This document shows, in pieces, positions 1-5,158 of a DNA stretch of 5,158 bases. The notes beneath the pieces were generated by a model. The model had not been told where the DNA came from and ran no database searches. It worked only from the letters and a program-made list of their open reading frames with translations. This DNA is from Nitrososphaerales archaeon TH526 (GTDB lineage Archaea; Thermoproteota; Nitrososphaeria; Nitrososphaerales; Nitrososphaeraceae). The DNA lies in the NCBI GenBank assembly GCA_014523665.1, contig JAATVR010000236.1, positions 1 to 5,158 on the forward strand. Direction: 5' to 3'. The translations under genes were made by a program, and so were the position numbers. Within the stretch, counting starts at the first letter, position 1. The number at the start of each line of letters is the position of its first letter.

Positions 1-1
1 A

Positions 2-856
2 AATCTGACGCTCCCCGTTCGGATTTCGATCCTAATAGTAGACGGTGGTTCTACTGATGAAACATTACAAGTTTGCAGGAGGGAAAATGCAAAGTTCATT
101 GTACAGAGTGGTAGGGGTAAGGGCATCGCTATGAGACAGGCGGTAGAGGGGTCGAAGGCAGACATCTTGGTTTTTATGGATGGAGATGGAACGTATTCTC
201 CGTCAGATCTGGAGAACTTGTTAAGACCGTTGCTAGATGGGACAGCTGATATGGTTGTCGGATCAAGAATGATTGAGAAAATGAATAAAGGATCTGTTCC
301 CAGGCTGAATAGGTTTGGTAATAAATTGTTTAACAGATCTATTAATTTTGCACTAGGTTCGACGGTTTCAGATTCTTTATCTGGATATCGAGCCATGTAT
401 CGAAGAACATTCGATACTTTCATACTTTTTAGCGACAAATTTGAAATAGAAGTAGAAATTACCGTAGAAGCGCTCTCAAATGGATTGAGGATATTGGAAG
501 TCCCGGTGACCTATATGGCTAGGAAGGATTTGGCAAAAACGAAACTGCATCCTTTCAGCGATGGTATTGGGATAGGCAGGGCCCTCCTTTTTATTTTGAT
601 GAATGTTAACCCTTTGAGATTTTTTGGTTTGATTTCTCTATGCTTTTTCATAGTGGGGCTCTATCCTACATCATTAGTCTTATTTGAAAAGGCTGTTTTG
701 GGCGACATTATTCATCTTCCTTCTGTCATATTCGCGTCTCTTCTTTTTCTGATGTCGGCAATCTCTCTCGTCCTGGGTTTAATATCTGAGTTGATAGTAA
801 GGTCTAGGAAGAGATGTGAGTATTTGATAAGGATGGCAAACAACCATCATAGGTGA
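2..856 (+). CDS. Family 2 glycosyltransferase, polyprenyl-phosphate sugar transferase type (5' end outside window)
   Basis: The frame is open from base 2 to the TGA at 854-856, so the first ATG in the window (131) is internal and the true start lies to the left. About 284 residues are visible. Numbering from the first visible codon: VDGGSTDET (13-21) is the nucleotide-sugar binding motif, FMDGDGTYSP (58-67) carries the Asp-x-Asp metal-binding site, VVGSR follows at 85-89, DSLSGYR at 124-130, and the FEIEVE stretch (147-152) sits where the acceptor/catalytic acidic residues of dolichol-phosphate mannose synthase-like GT2 enzymes lie. Two hydrophobic segments (about 206-228 and 239-263), preceded by NPLRFFG, form a C-terminal membrane anchor. 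Family knowledge: such enzymes move a sugar from a nucleotide donor to a polyprenyl or dolichol phosphate on the cytoplasmic face. The archaeal AglJ-like group is a possible relative, but the sugar and a gene name cannot be read from sequence. Only the first strand of the GT-A fold is missing. The next gene starts 33 bases downstream, suggesting co-transcription. Confidence 0.9.
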   Translation, partial: NLTLPVRISILIVDGGSTDETLQVCRRENAKFIVQSGRGKGIAMRQAVEGSKADILVFMDGDGTYSPSDLENLLRPLLDGTADMVVGSRMIEKMNKGSVPRLNRFGNKLFNRSINFALGSTVSDSLSGYRAMYRRTFDTFILFSDKFEIEVEITVEALSNGLRILEVPVTYMARKDLAKTKLHPFSDGIGIGRALLFILMNVNPLRFFGLISLCFFIVGLYPTSLVLFEKAVLGDIIHLPSVIFASLLFLMSAISLVLGLISELIVRSRKRCEYLIRMANNHHR

Positions 857-889
857 TACTGACCGAACAAATTTACAAGAGATGGGACG

Positions 890-2608
890 ATGCTTAGAAG
901 ACAATACAATAAATTAATCAGAAAATTCGATAATAACGAAGGCGAAAATGGAAAGAATAACAATAATGTGAATATGGAGGGTTATAAAAGAATTAACAAG
1001 CGGCTAGTTGCATCGATATTTGTCTTTTTCTTTCTTGTCAATATTCTGAGCGGTGGAGGCCATCTCGATTGGTGGGATGGCACTGAAGCGTTTCTTGTTA
1101 CCGAGAGCATGGTTCTCAGACATTCTGCGAAATTACATCCTGACGTACCTACATTAGAAAAAATGCCTTTTGATATTGCTTATTCAGTCTATTCTAATAA
1201 GGTTATTCAGACAGGTAACAATAGCTTAAACAAAGATACAATTGAATTAGAACCTGTTTATACTGTGAGGTCATTATTTCTTTCGGCGATAGGGGTTCCG
1301 TTTTATTACCTCGCACTTGCACTCTCAGTTTCTCCTATAGCAGTTATCGGATTGTTTGTAAATTCAATTCTAATAGCAATTACATGCGCGGTTATATTCT
1401 GTTTTTCATATGAGATCTATGGTTCAAAATGGATTTCGTTCGCTCTGAGTCTTATTTTTGGCGTTTGTTCCTTTGTTTGGCCATACCACACGAGCTTTTG
1501 GGTGCAACCTTTACAAGGTCTAACACTCATATCAGGGACATATTTTCTGTACAAGTGTATCCAATATCATAATCCCTCTGCTATGCGACGGCAGATGCGA
1601 TCACCGGTAATCTATTCAGTTCAAAGAAAGGCAAATTATTTCGCTGTGTTAGGAGGACTACTTTTGGGTCTGTCCATCTTTGCGCATCCCACAAGCATCA
1701 TTCTTATGCCTGGCTTTATTGTCTATCTTATTTTTTCCTTGAAACAAAAGAGAAAAAAGCCTATTGCTTTTTTCCTGATTGCATTATCCTTAACTATATT
1801 TTCGGTAGGTCTTACAAACTTCCTAAGATTTGGGGATTTCACAGAATTTGGGTATGGATACTTTGCGTCATTTGAAACGCACAATGGATGGGCCGGACTA
1901 ATTGGGTTATTGTTCAGCCCAGGAGCCGGTCTCATCTTTTTCTTCCCAATTTCAATTCTGCTAGTGATAGCTGCAAAGTACATGTACTCAAAGAATAAGG
2001 GATTGTTGCTAATCTGCTCTTACGTAATCTTTGCAAATTGGTTATATGTTGGTACTCTGTCATTTGGGTTTGAACCATTTGCATGGAGCGGGGCAATTGC
2101 ATGGGGTCCAAGGTACTTCGTACCTATTCTTCCTTTTATCACCATCATATTGGGACAATTATTATTGCATATCTCACAGATAAAAGATAGGAAAAAGAAG
2201 GTGATTCTGAAGGCTACAATCATAGGCCTAGCGGCTTTAGGCTTTTTCGTCAATTTGGTTGGTACTCTAGTTTGGTATCAATACGGTATCATATATGGTT
2301 GGGATAAGGAACAATTACATCAGTTTACTAATAACATGGACATTATGACTTGGAACCCGTATTACTCACCTATTGTGCTACACACAAAAGCTTTAGCCAG
2401 CGACTTTGTCTCGACGATCGATCCGAACCAATATCTAAACTCCTCTTGGTATTGGACAAGCTATGGTTTGGCGCCATGCTCATATGATGTTTATATATTC
2501 TGTAATTTTGGGCTGGTTGCGGTACTTGTTATTTCGATTCCCACCATACTTATTGGAATCTATATCCTCAAGCGAATTAAGAATAATGAACCTCAAATCC
2601 CACATTAA
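890..2608 (+). CDS. Polytopic membrane protein, probable GT-C (GT39/ArnT-like) glycosyltransferase
   Basis: A 572-residue membrane protein with about 11-12 hydrophobic segments (roughly residues 38-55, 126-146, 150-173, 180-198, 204-221, 250-283, 291-309, 335-362, 371-390, 408-428, 438-462, 535-560). The first extracytoplasmic loop after TM1 has GGHLDWWDGTEAFLVTESM (56-74); acidic residues here resemble the catalytic loop of GT-C transferases, which use a lipid-phosphate sugar donor on the outer face. LFSPGAGLIFFFP (341-353) and WGPRYFVPILPF (405-416) resemble motifs I know from large uncharacterised GT39-like families. The ATG at 890 has no strong Shine-Dalgarno sequence. An alternative ATG at 974 would remove an Asn-rich hydrophilic stretch (residues 14-28) and leave TM1 intact, so the start is uncertain. 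The gene lies 33 bases after the GT2 gene on the same strand; a lipid-linked sugar made by that enzyme would be a natural donor, but this is inference. It could instead be a non-catalytic GT-C-fold membrane protein. Acceptor and sugar are unknown. Confidence 0.75.
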   Translation: MLRRQYNKLIRKFDNNEGENGKNNNNVNMEGYKRINKRLVASIFVFFFLVNILSGGGHLDWWDGTEAFLVTESMVLRHSAKLHPDVPTLEKMPFDIAYSVYSNKVIQTGNNSLNKDTIELEPVYTVRSLFLSAIGVPFYYLALALSVSPIAVIGLFVNSILIAITCAVIFCFSYEIYGSKWISFALSLIFGVCSFVWPYHTSFWVQPLQGLTLISGTYFLYKCIQYHNPSAMRRQMRSPVIYSVQRKANYFAVLGGLLLGLSIFAHPTSIILMPGFIVYLIFSLKQKRKKPIAFFLIALSLTIFSVGLTNFLRFGDFTEFGYGYFASFETHNGWAGLIGLLFSPGAGLIFFFPISILLVIAAKYMYSKNKGLLLICSYVIFANWLYVGTLSFGFEPFAWSGAIAWGPRYFVPILPFITIILGQLLLHISQIKDRKKKVILKATIIGLAALGFFVNLVGTLVWYQYGIIYGWDKEQLHQFTNNMDIMTWNPYYSPIVLHTKALASDFVSTIDPNQYLNSSWYWTSYGLAPCSYDVYIFCNFGLVAVLVISIPTILIGIYILKRIKNNEPQIPH

Positions 2609-2819
2609 GAATCCTTATATTCAATTAACTCTTCAGGTAGTAGGACACAACAATCGATTCATAACGCTTCATCTAATGACACATCATTATTATAGTAAAT
2701 GTTCCATTAACGGTATCATTCATCCGGCTTTCCTCTCCCCAAGTTCTAGCATTATTATTTTTATTATTAATATTGAAATCGTGCTTAGGCAAATTTAGCA
2801 TCCATCTTGTAAGCGGCGT
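2609..2819. other. Non-coding tract after the glycosyltransferase pair, with an AT-only run
   Basis: No frame here reads like a protein: the longest open stretch on the + strand merely runs out of the GT-C gene in another frame and has no recognisable motif. Bases 2751-2774 contain only A and T and are rich in TTATT; because archaeal RNA polymerase often terminates at T-rich tracts without a hairpin, this could end the upstream transcript, but no sequence test distinguishes that from plain AT richness. The last ~25 bases may hold an out-of-frame extension of the dehydrogenase remnant that follows. Confidence 0.4.
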
Positions 2820-3077
2820 AACAAATTGGGTATGGATTATGAAAATGATTTATTTGTTGCAGACATTAAATCAGGAAATATTTATCATTTTGATCTGAAT
2901 GAGAATAGATCAGGGTTTTTGCTAAATGGTTCACTTGCTGAGCTCGGTGACATATTATTCGCAGAAAATCGTGCAGGAATAACTGATTTGGAGGTCGGTC
3001 CCGATGGCTATCTATATGCGGCACTATACGATAAAGCCGGCGAGATATTGAGAATCGCCTCTGCTTCAGAAAGATAA
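2820..3077 (+). pseudogene. C-terminal remnant of a glucose/sorbosone (PQQ-type) dehydrogenase
   Basis: About 85 codons read as the last part of a six-bladed propeller sugar dehydrogenase: KLGMDYENDLFVADI (2823-2867), then GNIYHFDLNENR (2874-2909), and finally GITDLEVGPDGYLYAALY (2976-3029) ahead of a closing LRIASASER. The strand-loop pattern with VGPDGYLY is typical of glucose/sorbosone dehydrogenases, which oxidise sugars outside the membrane, usually with PQQ. Complete members are about 350-450 residues, so the active-site and cofactor region is missing. The only possible start nearby is a TTG at 2826 without a ribosome binding site, inside the conserved KLG motif, and an in-frame stop lies at 2796-2798. 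I therefore call it a decayed tail, not a small gene. Just upstream, a different frame (2803-2820: HLVSGV) could be the preceding strand, which would mean a one-base frameshift near 2820; this is weak. The frame continues after its TAA into a discoidin-like tail. Confidence 0.75.
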
Positions 3078-3236
3078 GTCCTTCATACAGGGATCAAAGG
3101 AAGGTACGTCCGGATTACAGTGAATGGAAATAGTGAGAATGATTGGGTAAGTGCATCAGAGATTGCCGTAACCGGTCCATCTCTTCCCCATGGTTTATGT
3201 AGTGATGTAAACACACTGGACACACGGGACAAGTAA
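3078..3236 (+). pseudogene. C-terminal remnant of an F5/8 type C (discoidin-like) domain
   Basis: In the same frame as the dehydrogenase remnant and directly after its TAA (3075-3077), 52 codons run to a TAA at 3234-3236. GRYVRITVNGNSENDW (3099-3146) followed by VSASEIAVTG (3147-3176) matches the closing strands of F5/8 type C domains, whose usual form is roughly RYVRI-x-V-x-GN-x-x-N-x-W-x-S-I-x-E-I. These domains bind carbohydrate or surfaces in exported proteins and are about 120-140 residues long; only the last ~30 are present, and just 15 bases separate them from the dehydrogenase stop. No start codon or ribosome binding site serves this piece. It could be what is left of a dehydrogenase-discoidin fusion after an internal deletion plus a nonsense change, or the tail of an unrelated gene. 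The residues after the motif (3177-3233) match nothing I know. Confidence 0.65.
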
Positions 3237-3299
3237 AGCCCCAACAAATTGAACGGGCTCTTGTTAGTGATGAAGTTGACATTAATTTACTAATTCTAA

Positions 3300-3518
3300 T
3301 TAGCTTCTCATAGAACTGTTTCTATTCAGAGTAACTATCTGAGCCGACTTGATAGTCTTGAAGGAAGCATGATTAGTATCGGGAGTTGAATAAGACTCCC
3401 TATAGGCCAAGAGTTCAAGCACCATGTCTAGATACCCTGTAAAGTAACTGTGTGTTGTATCATCACAATAAGTATCCTGTGGAAAATTATTTGAAACCGT
3501 AATACCTTTGTTGTACCC
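3300..3518 (-). pseudogene. C-terminal remnant of a second S8 serine protease, in frame after the intact protease's stop
   Basis: Reading on past the protease TAA (3519-3521) in the same frame gives 72 further codons before the next TAA at 3300-3302. Its core (3384-3482 on the - strand) lines up without gaps with the tail of the intact protease (3579-3662 and just beyond), at a constant offset of 195 bases. Shared elements are Cys-Asp, HSYFTGYLD against HGYFTGDLD, and YRESYST against YREPIST; I count 16 of 28 identical residues from the Cys onward, with about 60% base identity over 80 bases. None of the catalytic motifs is present, no start codon or promoter is visible, and the distal 27 codons (3300-3383) match nothing recognisable. 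The most likely reading is the surviving 3' end of a former tandem protease paralogue. An old partial duplication of this gene's own 3' end is the main alternative. Confidence 0.7.
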
Positions 3519-5158
3519 TTAATTGGTTGGTCTAGAAACTATGGGACTTATCTGAGAAGATGCGGGAGTAATAGGGGATGTCGAAATCGGCTCCCTATAT
3601 AGTAATGGTTCTGCCAAGTTATCCAAGTCTCCAGTAAAGTACCCGTGCGCACCCTCATCACAGACCGTGTTTGGCAAAGAACCAGATCCCAAAACGGCGG
3701 CCGTTACTTCAGAAGGCACTGCGTAAGGATGCTGCGCCTTATACAACGCTGCAGCCCCACTAACATATGGAGCTGCCATACTTGTACCGCTATCTACTGC
3801 ATAACCAGTACCGTTGTACGTTGAAAGTATATTCACGCCTGGAGCTGCAATCTTGACCGCAGGACCAAAATTGCTGAAGAATGCGAATGCATCGTCAGGT
3901 ATAGTTGAATTATCATCTAGAGTTAAATCAGGTCCCGCTGCACCACATACTCCATCACTGTCACCAATTGCAGAGACCGTTATGACATTATGATTATTTG
4001 CTGGAGATGTAGCCGATGCATCTTTGCCATGATTTCCGGCAGACACTACTACAGTAATGCCTGCTTTGACTGCTGCGTTTATTATATTATTAAGCGCAGG
4101 AGAATTCGGATTTTCGACACTAATATTTAGAACATCTATTTCATTAGCATGCTGGATAGCGTATTCGATTCCTTTTATCTGATTAGTAATCTTACATTCG
4201 CCGAAACTATCGCACACTTTTATAGCCCAGATTCTTGCGCCAGGAGCAATACCTAAGATGCCTACATCATTGTCCTTGGCAGCGGCAATGCCAGCAACAT
4301 GTGAACCGTGTCCATTATCATCGTTACCGGTTGTGGTTCCATTGATGAATGTTACATCTCTATACACGTTCAGATCAGGATGATCCAAGCTCACTCCTGT
4401 ATCTAAAACAGCGATATCCACATTAGAGTCAGAGACCGAGCTATTTGTGTCTGTGCTGATTGGGATTACCCTTTGCATTTCGCAACCCGCAGTAATAGAG
4501 GTGGCATTCGTGAGGGTCATGTTTGTACTCGTTAAATTCTTTCCAATATCGATCACTGTGTTATTAACAAATGGTAATTGTTCGATAGTTCTCTGCAGTC
4601 CACTTGGCACTGCTTGACTTGTATCAAGTATTTCTGTGTTATTTCCTAAAGATACTATCTGAGCCGCATGACCAGATGATCGATCTATTTCAGCATTGCT
4701 ATCAGATAGAGTTGAGTTATTATCCACAAATCTGTCATCGTTAAGAAGTTCAGGCCCTGGATCACCCCTGAATGAAACTGCTTGGAATCCAGGCAGATCA
4801 TAAACGTGTATCAAAGTGACACCTGGAATTCCCTTTATTTTGTTTGCTATGTCATTGATATTCATATCTAGACATAACTCTGGCCTCAGCTGCAAGATAT
4901 ACTCTGGTACTATTGGGAGGAAGATCCTCTGGTAAATATCTCTGCTGACAACTTGACAGGAGCCAGAGCCAAGACAAGCGGCTACATCAGTTGGTAACGA
5001 GGCAGTTGCAGGTGTAGTTGAAGTAGGTGCCGTACTGGGGGTAGAAGACGGTGATGAATCATCTGGTGATGAATCATCTGGTGATGAATCATCTGGTGAT
5101 GAATCATCTGGTGATGAATCATCTGGTGATGAATCATCTGGTGATGAATCATCTGGTG
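3519..5158 (-). CDS. Exported subtilisin-like (S8) serine protease, N-terminus outside window
   Basis: The - strand frame is open from the right edge to the TAA at 3519-3521, giving 545 visible residues (1 = codon at 5154-5156). The TTG at 4893-4895 is not the start: it lies inside the propeptide strand VPEYILQL. Order: PDDSS repeats (1-35); Ser/Thr/Pro-rich linker (36-58); an I9-like propeptide (about 83-145, with LPGF at 121-124); a sequon-rich insertion (about 146-240); then the catalytic domain. The catalytic set is complete: Asp252 (VLDTGV), His283 (GHGSHVAG), oxyanion Asn375 (SAGN), Ser459 (GTSMAAP). Cys315 and Cys321 bracket a short loop and could pair. Twelve N-x-S/T sequons are present. 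Family role: a secreted endopeptidase made as a zymogen and matured by propeptide removal; substrates are unknown. A signal peptide is expected upstream but cannot be seen; no C-terminal membrane anchor is visible, and the tail is Ser/Pro-rich. The gene converges on the left-hand remnants; its promoter is off-window. Confidence 0.93.
   Translation of the reverse strand, partial: PDDSSPDDSSPDDSSPDDSSPDDSSPDDSSPDDSSPSSTPSTAPTSTTPATASLPTDVAACLGSGSCQVVSRDIYQRIFLPIVPEYILQLRPELCLDMNINDIANKIKGIPGVTLIHVYDLPGFQAVSFRGDPGPELLNDDRFVDNNSTLSDSNAEIDRSSGHAAQIVSLGNNTEILDTSQAVPSGLQRTIEQLPFVNNTVIDIGKNLTSTNMTLTNATSITAGCEMQRVIPISTDTNSSVSDSNVDIAVLDTGVSLDHPDLNVYRDVTFINGTTTGNDDNGHGSHVAGIAAAKDNDVGILGIAPGARIWAIKVCDSFGECKITNQIKGIEYAIQHANEIDVLNISVENPNSPALNNIINAAVKAGITVVVSAGNHGKDASATSPANNHNVITVSAIGDSDGVCGAAGPDLTLDDNSTIPDDAFAFFSNFGPAVKIAAPGVNILSTYNGTGYAVDSGTSMAAPYVSGAAALYKAQHPYAVPSEVTAAVLGSGSLPNTVCDEGAHGYFTGDLDNLAEPLLYREPISTSPITPASSQISPIVSRPTN
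5050..5158 (-). repeat. Perfect 15-base tandem repeat encoding Pro-Asp-Asp-Ser-Ser
   Basis: The + strand unit ggtgatgaatcatct occurs seven times without a mismatch (first unit 5050-5064, seventh 5140-5154), and the window ends four bases into an eighth. On the coding (-) strand each unit is one PDDSS pentapeptide in frame with the protease, upstream of its propeptide. The unit is a multiple of three, so gain or loss of copies keeps the frame. The acidic, Ser/Pro-rich array should be disordered and probably acts as a spacer between the export signal or wall contact and the folded enzyme, possibly O-glycosylated; that role is inference. Total copy number is unknown because the array runs off the window. 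Confidence 0.95.

Noticed and set aside
1723..2253. Two open frames on the - strand (1723-1983 and 2020-2253)
   Set aside because: Both lie fully antisense to the conserved membrane-protein gene, and their translations are rich in Lys/Pro/Asn with no known motif; they are shadows of hydrophobic codons on the other strand.
2463..2798. A 111-codon open frame on the + strand overlapping the 3' end of the GT-C gene
   Set aside because: Half of it is an out-of-frame reading of the GT-C coding sequence and the rest is AT-rich non-coding sequence; the translation shows no family motif and no ribosome binding site precedes it.
2826..3077. Treating this as a complete small protein of 83 residues starting at TTG
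   Set aside because: The TTG falls inside a conserved motif of a much longer enzyme family, similarity begins upstream of it, and a lone C-terminal propeller piece would not fold into a working enzyme.
3237..3259. Hairpin terminator after the discoidin remnant (agccc paired with gggct)
   Set aside because: Only five base pairs around a 13-base loop with no clean T-run after it; this is expected by chance.
4893..4895. TTG as the start codon of the protease
   Set aside because: It splits the first strand of the propeptide, and the same frame remains open for 87 more codons with sensible exported-protein composition up to the window edge.
5050..5158. CRISPR array
   Set aside because: The 15-base units are contiguous with no spacers and lie in frame within the protease gene.

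Overview
The window reads like the chromosome of a mesophilic archaeon, most likely an ammonia-oxidising Nitrososphaeria (Thaumarchaeota) of the Nitrososphaera/Nitrosocosmicus kind. This is inferred from protein style: an AT-rich genome, an exported subtilisin-like protease full of N-glycosylation sequons, and a sugar-dehydrogenase tail of a type I remember from that group. No rRNA or other direct taxonomic marker is present, so the assignment is moderate.

Left part (1-2608, + strand): two genes in a row, 33 bases apart. The first is the 3' part of a family 2 glycosyltransferase with two C-terminal membrane segments; its frame is open to the left edge. The second is a 572-residue polytopic membrane protein of the GT-C type. 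A cytoplasmic enzyme that loads a lipid carrier followed by a membrane transferase that uses lipid-linked sugar is a plausible surface-glycan or protein-glycosylation pair.

Middle part (2609-3518): no intact gene is recognisable, but it is not featureless. It holds three degraded gene tails. Two lie on the + strand in one reading frame: the last ~85 residues of a glucose/sorbosone (PQQ-type) dehydrogenase propeller (2820-3077) and, just after its stop codon, the last ~30 residues of an F5/8 type C (discoidin) domain (about 3093-3236). One lies on the - strand: a C-terminal piece of an S8 protease (3300-3518), in frame directly downstream of the stop codon of the intact protease and clearly related to that protease's own C-terminus. 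The tract looks like a graveyard of genes for exported proteins.

Right part (3519-5158, - strand): a large subtilisin-like serine protease with a complete Asp/His/Asn/Ser set, an I9-like propeptide, a sequon-rich insertion and, at the right edge, seven perfect copies of a 15-base repeat encoding Pro-Asp-Asp-Ser-Ser. Its N-terminus and promoter are outside the window. The proposed link between the two sides (glycosylation enzymes, and a heavily sequon-decorated exported protein) is inference. I found no tRNA, rRNA, CRISPR array, transposase or convincing new multi-gene system.
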